Shown here: positions 10,434 to 19,152 of the stretch, one piece after another
Numbering within the stretch: position 1 is the first letter of the stretch
How the letters are laid out: the number at the start of each line of letters is the position of its first letter
Assembly (NCBI GenBank): GCA_963756115.1
Contig: CAVWMN010000002.1
Coordinates: 496,001-560,000, forward strand
Reading direction: 5' to 3'
Origin: JTS-RE37 sp963756115
GTDB taxonomy: Bacteria > Bacteroidota > Bacteroidia > Flavobacteriales > Flavobacteriaceae
Length of the DNA stretch: 64,000 nt
Notes under the pieces: model-generated
What the model saw: only the letters and a program-made list of their open reading frames with translations
Told to the model about the DNA's origin: nothing
Databases searched by the model: none
Translations under genes and position numbers: made by a program

Positions 10434-11513
10434 CTATACATACCTGCTGCCATATTTTTCCTTAACCTCCTCCAGGAGTGTTTTGATGTCCTGTTCCCGT
10501 GCTTTGGGCAAAATAAGCAGAACCTCTGCCTTATCGACAATGATATAATCATGTATCCCCTCCAGGACCACCAGTTTTCCTTCCGGTGTCCTTATCATAT
10601 TCCCCATGGAATCTGTGCTCAGTATCCTCGCATTGACAAGCGCGTTTGCATGCTCGTCCTTCGCCAGTTTATCGTAAAGGGAACCCCAGGTACCCAGGTC
10701 ATTCCAATCAAAGGTAGCGGGGAGTACATAGATGGCAGAAGATCGTTCCAGAATGGCATAGTCAATTGAAACATTGGCCGCATTTGGATAGTTTTCCCTG
10801 ATAAAAGCCGCTTCACCCCCGGTATTATAAACCGGGATACCAGAGCAGAAAAGGGTATATTCATCTTCCTGGAATTGTTGGAAGGCGGCTGTTATGCTGC
10901 GGACGCTCCATATAAATATCCCCGCATTCCAGAGAAAATTGCCGCTTGCCAAAAATTCCCGGGCCGTTTCATAATCAGGCTTCTCCCGGAACTGTTTTAC
11001 TTTTTTCAGGCCTTCCCCGGATCCTTTAAGATACTCAATATACCCAAACCCGGTATTCGGAAAAGTCGGCGTGATGCCCAGGGTACATAATACATCTTCC
11101 GTTTCACATTTGGTAAAACACGTGTTGACATCCTCGGCAAAGGCCGTTTCATCTTCTATCCAGTGATCACTGGGAGCTACTATCATAAGCGCCTCCGGGT
11201 TCATCTTTTGTATTTTCAGGGCAGCATACAGAATACAGGGTGCCGTATTTCGCATTGCAGGCTCCAGAATAACCTGTTCCCCCGATATCATGGGCAGCTG
11301 TTCCAGGACAAGCTCATTGTAGGCCTCGTTGGTCAGGATTAAAATATTCCCGGTGGGAATAAAGCTGTTGAGCCTCCTGAAGGTTTGTTGCAGGAGTGTA
11401 GCCCCGGTCCCCAGCATGTCATGAAACTGCTTGGGATAGCTTTTTGTGCTGACAGGCCAGAACCTGGATCCCACTCCCCCGGCCATAATGATGGCATATT
11501 TATTAGAGTCCAT
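10434..11513 (-). CDS. manC: Mannose-1-phosphate guanylyltransferase
   Basis: Makes GDP-mannose from mannose-1-phosphate and GTP, feeding polysaccharide and glycoconjugate synthesis. The 359 residues correspond to the nucleotidyltransferase domain only, without the isomerase domain of bifunctional enzymes. The pyrophosphorylase signature is GGVGSRFWPVS with downstream SYPKQF, and APSDHWIED carries the conserved acidic site. It starts 9 bases after the SprT-like gene and abuts the DUF389 gene, so all three are likely co-transcribed. The family assignment is strong; the symbol is used in its generic sense. Confidence 0.93.
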   Translation of the reverse strand: MDSNKYAIIMAGGVGSRFWPVSTKSYPKQFHDMLGTGATLLQQTFRRLNSFIPTGNILILTNEAYNELVLEQLPMISGEQVILEPAMRNTAPCILYAALKIQKMNPEALMIVAPSDHWIEDETAFAEDVNTCFTKCETEDVLCTLGITPTFPNTGFGYIEYLKGSGEGLKKVKQFREKPDYETAREFLASGNFLWNAGIFIWSVRSITAAFQQFQEDEYTLFCSGIPVYNTGGEAAFIRENYPNAANVSIDYAILERSSAIYVLPATFDWNDLGTWGSLYDKLAKDEHANALVNARILSTDSMGNMIRTPEGKLVVLEGIHDYIIVDKAEVLLILPKAREQDIKTLLEEVKEKYGSRYV

Positions 11514-11522
11514 AGATACTTA

Positions 11523-12119
11523 TTAACTTATCATTTCAACTTCAGCATTGGGCTGAAAAAGGTATAACCTCCCGGTTTTTACCTCGGTACATTCATATCG
11601 CTTGACCCTTTTAGGGCCTTTCTTAAATAATTTACCATTGTAGATCCGGAACACACTCCCCGAAGGAATTTGAAATACAAACGTTTTGTCCTGGTCCATA
11701 TCGTATTCCTTCAACGCCAGTGATAAATGGGTATCCGTACAGCTGCTGGCCTTAGGATTGCGAAAATGATTGGCAACCGGAGGCAGAAGCTTTTGGGGAA
11801 AAATTTCAGGGCGGATAAAGGGTAACATCAGAACCTGAAAAGTATGTTTCCATTCCCTGCCATGCGGTTTGATCCGCTTCCCATGTTTTTCAAAGGCTAC
11901 CAAATGTGCGATTTCGTGTACCAGCGTAATCAGGAACTGGTACTTGTTTGGCGTGGCATTCACAGTTATCTGGTGCCCCCCATCCGGCATTTTTCTGTAA
12001 TCGCCGTGCCGGGTAACCCTTTGACTTACTACCTTCAGATGTACCCCATGGGTCTTTATTAAATCAAAACAGGGGGGTACCGCACGTTCCGGCAGGTATT
12101 TTATTAAAACGCTGTTCAT
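11523..12119 (-). CDS. SprT-like zinc metallopeptidase-fold protein
   Basis: Protein of 198 residues from the ATG at 12119; a GTG six bases upstream is also in frame but less likely. It contains a zincin HExxH motif (HEIAH) followed by the glycine- and histidine-rich stretch KPHGREWK, the arrangement of SprT-like domains. SprT/Spartan relatives act on DNA-protein crosslinks in eukaryotes; the bacterial role is unclear. The C-terminal part contains two short beta-rich repeats rather than the zinc ribbon seen in some relatives. Cytoplasmic, with no signal peptide. Confidence 0.85.
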   Translation of the reverse strand: MNSVLIKYLPERAVPPCFDLIKTHGVHLKVVSQRVTRHGDYRKMPDGGHQITVNATPNKYQFLITLVHEIAHLVAFEKHGKRIKPHGREWKHTFQVLMLPFIRPEIFPQKLLPPVANHFRNPKASSCTDTHLSLALKEYDMDQDKTFVFQIPSGSVFRIYNGKLFKKGPKRVKRYECTEVKTGRLYLFQPNAEVEMIS

Positions 12120-12253
12120 CGCCACAAAAATAGGATTTATCCTTTTGAACAGGCCATAAGAAAAAGTATTATTCCGTTATCTGGTGACAAAATATCAGCA
12201 CACAGCTTATGCCGGCACTCCTGCCATGGGTTAGCATTGTAAAAATCGTACCC

Positions 12254-12934
12254 TCAGGGGGTACTGCTGGATACCTGCAACAGTTTCCCATTGTAGAATT
12301 TATGGCCTGTCAATGCAAATCGAAGGATATACTCCGCCATCTCAACCGCGGATACGGGGGCCTTGTATCCCGGGAAAGCTTCCTCCAGCATTTCTGTCTG
12401 CACGGCTCCAATGGCCAGCACATTGAAAGCCGGACCGGATTCTTTGAATTCTTCTGCCCAAAGCTCTGTAAGGCCAATCACAGCGGCTTTGCTGGAGCTG
12501 TATGCCGTAAGTCCGGGGAATTTGACACTTCCCTGTACACCCCCCATGGAACTGATGGTGACAACATGGCCTCCCGTATGCATTCTGGGCAATACGATCC
12601 TGGTAATTTCGGCAAGCCCAAAGACATTCACCTGGTATACCCTTTCAAAATCTTCCCGGGTGGTTTGTAAAAAGGGTTTGTTTATCAAATTACCGGCATT
12701 GTTGATAAGGATATCCACCGACCCGCCTCCTGCTGATAAATGCTCCTCCAGCTTCAGGATATCTTCGCTGTTGCAGAGATCAAATGGGAAGGAACTGATA
12801 TTGGGGTGGTTCAGGCTTTTAATAGGCCGGTCATTCCGGGAAAGGGCCAGTACCTGATGCCCCTGCCCCGCAAATAGTTTAGCCAGCTCATAGCCAATCC
12901 CCCTGCTCGATCCTGTAATTATAACGTTAGCCAT
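12254..12934 (-). CDS. Short-chain dehydrogenase/reductase (SDR)
   Basis: Classical SDR of 226 residues with a Rossmann fold. The cofactor loop is TGSSRGIG (residues 7-14), the NNAG motif is present (ILINNAG), and the catalytic Ser with the Tyr-x3-Lys pair appears as ISSMGG and AYSSSKAA. The second basic position after the first strand (LSRNDR) is compatible with NADPH use, but this is an inference. Its start overlaps the stop of the M28 peptidase gene by one base (TAATG). Substrate unknown. Confidence 0.92.
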   Translation of the reverse strand: MANVIITGSSRGIGYELAKLFAGQGHQVLALSRNDRPIKSLNHPNISSFPFDLCNSEDILKLEEHLSAGGGSVDILINNAGNLINKPFLQTTREDFERVYQVNVFGLAEITRIVLPRMHTGGHVVTISSMGGVQGSVKFPGLTAYSSSKAAVIGLTELWAEEFKESGPAFNVLAIGAVQTEMLEEAFPGYKAPVSAVEMAEYILRFALTGHKFYNGKLLQVSSSTP

Positions 12935-14022
12935 TAATTGAATTTAATTTCCCGGGTTGGGGCATTGGCTATACCCTCTACAACGGGCAGCATCCTGTTG
13001 ACCACCTCTGCCATGTGCGCATAATCCATTTCTTCTGCCTCGTCACCCGGCCTGTGGTAGTAGTCAAAATTAGTGAAATCGAAGGTACAGAACGTGTGGG
13101 ATGGAACATTAAATTTCTGGTGGAACGGATAATTGTCAGACCTTTGAAACAAATTAAATTCCCGGGCGGTTGGCAGAAAACCAATAAGCTGCTCCCCGGC
13201 ATATATGTTACAAACCTCAGCCAGATTCGATTTTTCATACCCTGTAATGTACAGCAGATAATCCTTGCCTGCCAATGGCACCCCCGTCATTTCAAAATTG
13301 AGCATGGTATAGAGTGCAAGTCCCTCCTGCTTCAATCTGCCGGCAAGGTGCCTTGAACCCAACAGCCCTTTTTCCTCTGCAGAAAAAAGTATAAAGATCA
13401 AACTACGTTTATTGCTACGGTTCTGGGCGAAATACCGCATGATTTCAAGCACAGTAGTGGTGCCGGAGGCATTGTCATTGGCGCCGTTTGCGATAGCATC
13501 GGCCAGTTCAGGTTTGATAATGCCAATATGGTCATAGTGAGCCCCTATTATAATGAATTCCTCTTTTAAACTTGGATCGGTACCCTCCAGCAACCCGACC
13601 AGGTTGTAGGCAGGTTTGGAAAAATTATGCAACGTATCCCTATAGGACGCAAAGTAGGGTGCAACGCCATTTTGCCGGAAGGCGGCCTCGATGAACCGGG
13701 CGGCTTTCTCTATCCCCTCACTGCCGGAATCCCGACCCTGGAGATCGTCCGATGCCAGGAAGTTAAGGATTCCCATTACGCGGGTAGCATCTGAAAAGGA
13801 GGGTACCGGCTTGTGTACTGTGGCCAGGTTGCCGGGGGGAGGCACTGACAATGCTGGTACCGGAATCCCAGCGCGGATCCTATCCGGATCCTGGGGTAGT
13901 CCGGCCTGGCCGGTCTGCGGGAGGCGGGTAGCGCTGCATCCCAGGAAAAGCAGAGAGGCGAGGACCAGGCTATGGAATCTGGTGATAGGGTTATAGTTTG
14001 TCTGTAAAAAAACAAAAGGCAT
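12934..14022 (-). CDS. M28-family zinc aminopeptidase-like lipoprotein
   Basis: Exported metallopeptidase of about 362 residues. The start at 14022 puts a lipoprotein signal at the N-terminus, with the lipobox cysteine in LLFLGC. A farther ATG at 14085 is in frame, but a terminator hairpin for pdhC lies between the two. M28 zinc ligands are visible in GAHYDHIG, NGANDNASG and FSAEEKGLLGS, plus a C-terminal DYYHRPGD. Such lipoproteins degrade peptides in the periplasm or at the surface. It is coupled to the SDR gene by a TAATG overlap. Confidence 0.88.
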   Translation of the reverse strand: MPFVFLQTNYNPITRFHSLVLASLLFLGCSATRLPQTGQAGLPQDPDRIRAGIPVPALSVPPPGNLATVHKPVPSFSDATRVMGILNFLASDDLQGRDSGSEGIEKAARFIEAAFRQNGVAPYFASYRDTLHNFSKPAYNLVGLLEGTDPSLKEEFIIIGAHYDHIGIIKPELADAIANGANDNASGTTTVLEIMRYFAQNRSNKRSLIFILFSAEEKGLLGSRHLAGRLKQEGLALYTMLNFEMTGVPLAGKDYLLYITGYEKSNLAEVCNIYAGEQLIGFLPTAREFNLFQRSDNYPFHQKFNVPSHTFCTFDFTNFDYYHRPGDEAEEMDYAHMAEVVNRMLPVVEGIANAPTREIKFN

Positions 14023-14042
14023 CCCGTTTCGGGACACCTTTT
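14006..14042 (-). terminator. Rho-independent terminator after pdhC, overlapping the next start codon
   Basis: On the minus strand a 13-pair stem (AAAAGG-TG-TCCCG with CGGGA-TG-CCTTTT, the inner TG/TG forming wobble pairs) closes a 3-base loop and is followed by GTTTTTTT. It lies 48 bases after the pdhC stop. The proposed ATG of the M28 peptidase (14022-14020) lies inside the downstream arm. Confidence 0.8.
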
Positions 14043-14089
14043 GGGTTTTTGCCTGTAACGTATGCTTACCAGGATTTCCCAACATGCTA

Positions 14090-15757
14090 TCAGGCCAACA
14101 TGGTTACAGGATTTTCGATAAAAGCCCGGAGGGTTTGAAGAAACTGGGCTCCGGTTGCCCCATCAACGGTCCTGTGATCACATGCCAGGGTTAATTTCAT
14201 CGTATTCCCCACAACTATTTCCCCATTTCTGACCACCGGCTTTTCAACGATGGCACCAACGGACAGGATGGCAGAATTGGGTTGGTTTATAATAGACGTA
14301 AATTCCAGGATACCAAACATCCCCAGGTTGGAAACGGTAAAAGTACTCCCTTCCATTTCGGCTGGTGTCAGTTTCTTGTTTCGTGCACGTCCGGCAAGGT
14401 CTTTAACCGATGACCCGATATGCGTAAGGCTCATCTGATCTGTAAATTTTAGCACGGGAACTACCAGGCCATCTTCCACTGCCACGGCTACCCCAATATG
14501 TATATGATGGTTGTACAGGGTAGTATCGCCTTTCCATGTGGTATTTACCTGGGGGTGTTTTTTAAGGGCCATCGCACAGGCCTTCACCACCATATCATTA
14601 AAGGAAACTTTTGTATCCGGTAAGTTGTTGATAGTCTCCCTGGACGCTTTCGCGTTATCCATGGCAACTTCTATGGTGAGGTAATAATGGGGGGCGCTGA
14701 ATTTGGACTCGCCAAGGCGCTTGGCGATCACCTTGCGCATCTGTGAATTCTTAACCTCTTCCCCGCCTTCTTCACCACTAATCTGGACAGGAACTGCGGT
14801 GGGCGCTGCAGCCGATTTGGACTCCCCGGCTTGTGTCTCAGCCTGTTTCTGTGAAGGCTTGTAATTTTCAACATCGCGTTTTACAATCCTTCCATTGTCG
14901 CCGGTACCTTTTATATCCGCAATAGCAATACCTTTCTCTTCCGCAATTTTTTTGGCAAGCGGTGAGGCAAATACCCGTTGTCCGTCCCGGGCGGCAGGTT
15001 TCTCTTCGTCCTTCGATTCCTGGGGTTTCCCCTCGGGGGCCTCCTCTGTTTTAGAAGTGGCGGTTTCCTTCGCCGGCGAATCAGCAGGTTTGCTTTTCAG
15101 CAGTGCTTCCACATCGGTACCTTCCGGCCCGATTATAGCAAGGACCTCATCTACCGGAGCCGATTCACCTTCCTTGATACCCACATATAAGAGGATACCG
15201 GAATAGAATGATTCAAATTCCATGGTAGCCTTATCCGTTTCAATTTCGGCCAGTATGTCCCCTTCTTCAACGGTATCCCCAACTTTCTTGATCCAGGCAG
15301 CAACAGTACCTTCTTCCATGGTATCGCTTAATCGGGGCATCTTTATAATTTCCACACCTTCCGGGATACCGGCGGCAGGGGCCGGGGCCACTTCGGGCTT
15401 TTCTTCTGATCCCTTCCCGGAAGCTTCCGATTCCTTAGGTTTTTGTTCAGTAGCGGCTTCTCCTTCTTTCTTTTCAGCCTTACCCGAGGAGCCATTCAGC
15501 AGCCCGGATATATCTTCCCCTTCTTCCCCGATTATAGCCAGTAGTGTATCAACAGGGGCCCCGTCTCCTTCAGCGATACCGATATGCAGAAGCGTGCCTT
15601 CATGGAAGGATTCAAATTCCATCGTAGCCTTGTCCGTCTCAATTTCTGCAAGGATATCGCCTTCTTCAATTTTATCTCCAACCTTTTTCAGCCATTTTGC
15701 CACGGTACCTTCCTCCATGGTATCGCTAAGCCGGGGCATGTTTATTACTTCTGCCAT
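14090..15757 (-). CDS. pdhC: Pyruvate dehydrogenase complex dihydrolipoamide acetyltransferase (E2)
   Basis: Core subunit of the pyruvate dehydrogenase complex, transferring acetyl groups to CoA. In order: two N-terminal lipoyl domains (each with the lipoylation motif ETDKATMEFES), each followed by an Ala/Pro/Glu/Lys-rich flexible linker; a peripheral subunit-binding domain (VFASPLAKKIAEEKGI); and the acyltransferase domain ending with the catalytic DHRTVDGATGAQFL. Length 555 residues suits a two-lipoyl E2. It starts 4 bases after pdhA, so the two are co-transcribed. No E1-beta or E3 gene is adjacent, as is common in flavobacteria. Confidence 0.97.
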   Translation of the reverse strand: MAEVINMPRLSDTMEEGTVAKWLKKVGDKIEEGDILAEIETDKATMEFESFHEGTLLHIGIAEGDGAPVDTLLAIIGEEGEDISGLLNGSSGKAEKKEGEAATEQKPKESEASGKGSEEKPEVAPAPAAGIPEGVEIIKMPRLSDTMEEGTVAAWIKKVGDTVEEGDILAEIETDKATMEFESFYSGILLYVGIKEGESAPVDEVLAIIGPEGTDVEALLKSKPADSPAKETATSKTEEAPEGKPQESKDEEKPAARDGQRVFASPLAKKIAEEKGIAIADIKGTGDNGRIVKRDVENYKPSQKQAETQAGESKSAAAPTAVPVQISGEEGGEEVKNSQMRKVIAKRLGESKFSAPHYYLTIEVAMDNAKASRETINNLPDTKVSFNDMVVKACAMALKKHPQVNTTWKGDTTLYNHHIHIGVAVAVEDGLVVPVLKFTDQMSLTHIGSSVKDLAGRARNKKLTPAEMEGSTFTVSNLGMFGILEFTSIINQPNSAILSVGAIVEKPVVRNGEIVVGNTMKLTLACDHRTVDGATGAQFLQTLRAFIENPVTMLA

Positions 15758-15761
15758 CTAC

Positions 15762-16760
15762 CTATAATTTGTGTTGTAAAAATGGATAGTCTTTTTGTTC
15801 ATAGACCATATCATACATTTGCTCCTTTGGGGGATATTCAGATTCCTCTGCGAATTTCTCGCACTCACTTACCCGCTCTTTTACCCTTTTGTCTATAGCT
15901 TTGATCTCATCATCGGTCGCGTATTTTTTCTCTTTGATGATCTCCAATACCTGGCTGATAGGGTCGATTTTTTTATATTCCTCCACTTCTTCCTTGGTAC
16001 GGTAATGTTGGGCATCAGACATGGAATGTCCCCTGTACCGGTATGTTTTCATCTCCAGGAAGGTGGGGCCTCCCCCGCTTCTTGCCCTTTCTATGGCTTT
16101 GCTCATTTCTTCTGCTACGGTAACCGGGTCCATACCGTCTACCGGGCCGCAGGGCATTTCGTATCCCAGGCCCAGTTTCCAAATTTCCGTAGAACGGGAA
16201 GTCCTGGCCACCGAAGTTCCCATGGCATATCCGTTATTTTCACATATAAATACCACTGGAAGCTGCCAGAGCATCGCAAGGTTGAAGGATTCGTGGAGAG
16301 AACCCTGGCGCACAGCGCCATCACCCATATAGCAGAGCGTTACCGCATCCCTTTTAAAATATTTATCGGCAAATGCCAACCCGGCTCCCAGGGGAATTTG
16401 TCCCCCCACAATCCCATGGCCACCATAAAACCGGTGCTCTTTAGAGAAAATATGCATGGAACCGCCCATTCCCTTGGAGGTGCCCGTAACTTTACCAAAT
16501 AGTTCGGCCATTACTTTTTTGGGGTCCACCCCCATACCTATTGGCTGCACATGGTTCCGGTAGGCAGTGATCATCCGGTCCTTGGTGAGGTCCATCGCGT
16601 GAAGGGCACCAGCAAGCACAGCCTCCTGTCCATTATAGAGATGCAAAAAACCCCGTACTTTTTGCTGGATATATACCGCAGCGAGTTTGTCTTCGAATTT
16701 TCTCCAGAAGAACATATCCTCGTACCATTTCAAATAGACTTCTTTCGTAATCTTTTCCAT
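15762..16760 (-). CDS. pdhA: Pyruvate dehydrogenase E1 component, alpha subunit
   Basis: Thiamine-diphosphate subunit of the pyruvate dehydrogenase complex, 332 residues from the ATG at 16760 (MEKITKE). An upstream in-frame start at 16841 would add 27 residues with no family counterpart. The thiamine diphosphate/magnesium motif is GDGAVRQGSLHES through ENNGYAMGT, and the phosphorylation-loop equivalent YRYRGHSMSD is present. It forms an operon with pdhC. The E1-beta partner must be encoded elsewhere. Confidence 0.97.
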   Translation of the reverse strand: MEKITKEVYLKWYEDMFFWRKFEDKLAAVYIQQKVRGFLHLYNGQEAVLAGALHAMDLTKDRMITAYRNHVQPIGMGVDPKKVMAELFGKVTGTSKGMGGSMHIFSKEHRFYGGHGIVGGQIPLGAGLAFADKYFKRDAVTLCYMGDGAVRQGSLHESFNLAMLWQLPVVFICENNGYAMGTSVARTSRSTEIWKLGLGYEMPCGPVDGMDPVTVAEEMSKAIERARSGGGPTFLEMKTYRYRGHSMSDAQHYRTKEEVEEYKKIDPISQVLEIIKEKKYATDDEIKAIDKRVKERVSECEKFAEESEYPPKEQMYDMVYEQKDYPFLQHKL

Positions 16761-16951
16761 TAACATACACGTATTTAGCGTTCCTGCCAATCCTGCGCTC
16801 AGCATCTGCCAACCGGGAATTTGGGCAACGTCGAAAAACAAAAATACACATTATATCAATAGTGAAAAAGAATTGATTCAAAACCTTGCCAGTGAGTCGG
16901 GGGCTGTCGGTCCCGACCTTGCAAGGCCGTATAAAAACAAGGGTTTTTACA

Positions 16952-17434
16952 TTAAAGATAGGTCTTCCCAAAGGCCAGCGGCAACAGATCAGCGATTCTG
17001 TCACATTTAAAAACCTCGCCAGTTTCACCCATCATCAGGACCTTAATGGGAGTGCTGTAGCGCTGTTCGTATTCGTACAGGGCCTGTCTGCAATTACCAC
17101 ATGGAGCTGCCGGCACCTGTACTTCATGATTGCCCGAAGCAGCACTTATGGCCACCGCCACTACAGGGATTCCCGGATATTTTGCCCCGGCCTGGAATAC
17201 GGCCACCCTTTCAGCACAGAGCCCGGAGGGAAAACTTGCATTCTCCTGGTTATTGCCGATTACCGTTTCCCCGTTGTTGAGCAACACAGCTGCACCCACT
17301 TTAAATTTGGAATACGGAGCATATGCGTTGCTCCTCGCCACCACAGCCATATCCATTAGCCTCCGGTCATCGACAGGCAGTTCTTCGATCGATTTGTAAA
17401 CCGATACGATACATTCTAGTTTGTGTTGCTTCAT
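16952..17434 (-). CDS. cdd: Cytidine deaminase
   Basis: Zinc enzyme that deaminates cytidine and deoxycytidine for pyrimidine salvage. The 160 residues fit the homotetrameric short form. The zinc site shows as CAERVA (catalytic Glu included) and PCGNCRQ. The gene lies between porV and pdhA on the same strand, a neighbourhood that I recall from other flavobacteria. The N-terminal MKQHKLE is slightly longer than in E. coli-type enzymes but fits relatives in this phylum. Confidence 0.96.
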   Translation of the reverse strand: MKQHKLECIVSVYKSIEELPVDDRRLMDMAVVARSNAYAPYSKFKVGAAVLLNNGETVIGNNQENASFPSGLCAERVAVFQAGAKYPGIPVVAVAISAASGNHEVQVPAAPCGNCRQALYEYEQRYSTPIKVLMMGETGEVFKCDRIADLLPLAFGKTYL

Positions 17435-17468
17435 AGGATATGGGATAATGCCATAGGCCTAAATTAAT

Positions 17469-17492
17469 AAAACCTGCGATCCTGCAGGTTTT
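17469..17492 (-). terminator. Possible terminator after porV
   Basis: Perfect 9-pair stem AAAACCTGC/GCAGGTTTT with a 6-base loop, 25 bases after the porV stop and before cdd. On the minus strand it is followed by an AT-rich tract (ATTAATTT), so termination is plausible though the T-tract is imperfect. Confidence 0.55.
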
Positions 17493-17516
17493 ATCAGTAT
17501 AAAATGTCAGTGCCTT

Positions 17517-18671
17517 TTAGTCATTGTAAAATTCTTCCCCCAGGTTAAAGGTAAGGGAAAATCGCAAAGTATTTTCCAATGGGTTCCTTACCTGTGAGGT
17601 AGAAAAGAGGTAGGAAAGGTCTACCTGTGCTGATTTAAATTTGAAGCCGGCACCAAGGGTAAAGAATTTCCGGGACCCTTTCAGCTCGCTTTCATTGAAG
17701 TACCCTGTCCGCAGCATAAACGCATCCTGGTAAACATATTCCGCGCCCAATGCCCAGGTAAATTCCTTCAACTCTTCGCTGAAACCATCAGGGGCATCCC
17801 CGAAAGACTTAAACAGCCCGTTGAAAAACGTAATTTCCTGGTATTCCGCATTATCGTCTGCATCAACATCGCCATCCCCGTCAAAATCCTTTGGGGTGGG
17901 TACCAGCAACTTGTTAAATTCAGTGGTAAGCCCCAATACGTTGTCCTGGTCGATGATGAAATCGAACCCGCCCCCAAATTTGAGGTTGGTGGGGATAAAG
18001 TTTTCCTGGCCACCCTGGTCATATTTGATCTTCCCCCCCAGATTGGAAATGTTAAAGCCGGCACGCCACCTGCCATCAAAATTGTTATATGCCACTTCCC
18101 TGGACCGGTAGTAACCTGCTACATCCACGGCGAAGGAACTCGCTGCCTGTGAATCAACACTTTCATCCTGCGGGAGTTTGAGGTTTGAACTGATGAACCT
18201 ACCTGCCACCGCCATGGAGAACTGCTCGCTCAACTTGAGGGAGTAAGACCCGTCAATTGCCAATTCATTTGGTTTGGCAATCGTTCCCGGATCATTTGCA
18301 AACTGCCTTAATTCAATTTCGCCCAGCGTGAAATACCGGAGGCTAACAGCAAAGGCGCTCCTTTCATCAATCTTGTTATAAAAATTCCCGTTTAACAGGG
18401 CTATGTCTGTAATAATGCTTTCCAGATAGGGTGTATAACTTACTCCAATTCCCATTTTACGTTCTGCAAATGCAAATTTTGCCGGGTTCCATTGTTGTGA
18501 AAAAGCATCGACGGAAGTAGCTACCCCCATATCCCCCATCCCCGCAGCCCTTGCGTCTGCCGCAATGGTCAGGAAAGGAACGGCAGTTGTTATGACCCTG
18601 TCTTCCTGTGAGAATACGTTAGAAGCAACCACAAGCAAAGCCAGCAGCGTAAATTTTTTCATTTTTTTCAT
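17517..18671 (-). CDS. porV: Type IX secretion system outer membrane protein PorV (LptO)
   Basis: Outer membrane beta-barrel protein of 384 residues with a signal peptide (MKKMKKFTLLALLVVASN...SQ). The mature start VPFLTIAADARAAGMGD is the PorV hallmark, and the C-terminus ends in a short amphipathic strand with a terminal aromatic region (FSLTFNLGEEFYND). PorV shuttles type IX secretion cargo from the translocon to the attachment complex. It is divergent from gldJ. In flavobacteria that I know, the sortase gene porU sits between the two; here only 481 bases separate them. Confidence 0.95.
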   Translation of the reverse strand: MKKMKKFTLLALLVVASNVFSQEDRVITTAVPFLTIAADARAAGMGDMGVATSVDAFSQQWNPAKFAFAERKMGIGVSYTPYLESIITDIALLNGNFYNKIDERSAFAVSLRYFTLGEIELRQFANDPGTIAKPNELAIDGSYSLKLSEQFSMAVAGRFISSNLKLPQDESVDSQAASSFAVDVAGYYRSREVAYNNFDGRWRAGFNISNLGGKIKYDQGGQENFIPTNLKFGGGFDFIIDQDNVLGLTTEFNKLLVPTPKDFDGDGDVDADDNAEYQEITFFNGLFKSFGDAPDGFSEELKEFTWALGAEYVYQDAFMLRTGYFNESELKGSRKFFTLGAGFKFKSAQVDLSYLFSTSQVRNPLENTLRFSLTFNLGEEFYND

Positions 18672-19152
18672 CTAGAGTTTAATTGGGCAAAAATCTTAAT
18701 TAATAATCAATTACTCAAATAAAATAAGTTGTATTACATGTAAACGGGCAATTTAAAAATATCTTATGTAAAGGCAGGTATTATTTTAACATTTTAAGAG
18801 AAGTAGGAATACCATCGGCAGAAAACAGCACGTAAAATACCCTGCCAATTTTCGCCGCTCACACCCCACTGAATCTTTAAAACCATAGGAAGTTTTGGCA
18901 GCTGTAAACGTATCGGGCATAAGAATGGCATCATTCCATACTATTACGAGGATAACAACGTTATAATGGTATATTGTATTCCTGAAATTCCTGGCCTGTC
19001 CGGCAGGGGGAAAATATTTGTGCACTAGTAAAATATAATGCGCAAAACGCCGTTTTATATGCCGAAAGCGACCTAAAATTAATTGAAATACAAACGACAT
19101 TTCCACAAATGGAATACCTGGATTTGTTATTGAACTTAAGTCCTAAATACAG
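18672..19152. other. Divergent intergenic region between porV and gldJ
   Basis: No gene can be supported in these 481 bases. It should carry the promoters of both neighbours. On the minus strand, bases 18781-18840 read in one frame as VFYVLFSADGIPTSLKMLK followed by a stop, which loosely resembles the end of a type IX system C-terminal domain, but stops interrupt that frame just upstream. This may be debris of porU or chance. Confidence 0.5.

Noticed and set aside
15222..15767. 181-codon open frame opposite pdhC
   Set aside because: It mirrors the lipoyl-domain codon pattern of pdhC, is Ser/Pro-rich and has no recognisable fold; an antisense shadow.
18786..19106. 106-codon minus frame in the porV-gldJ gap as a gene
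   Set aside because: No start context, no domain, odd composition; a porU remnant in another frame is slightly more plausible but also unproven.
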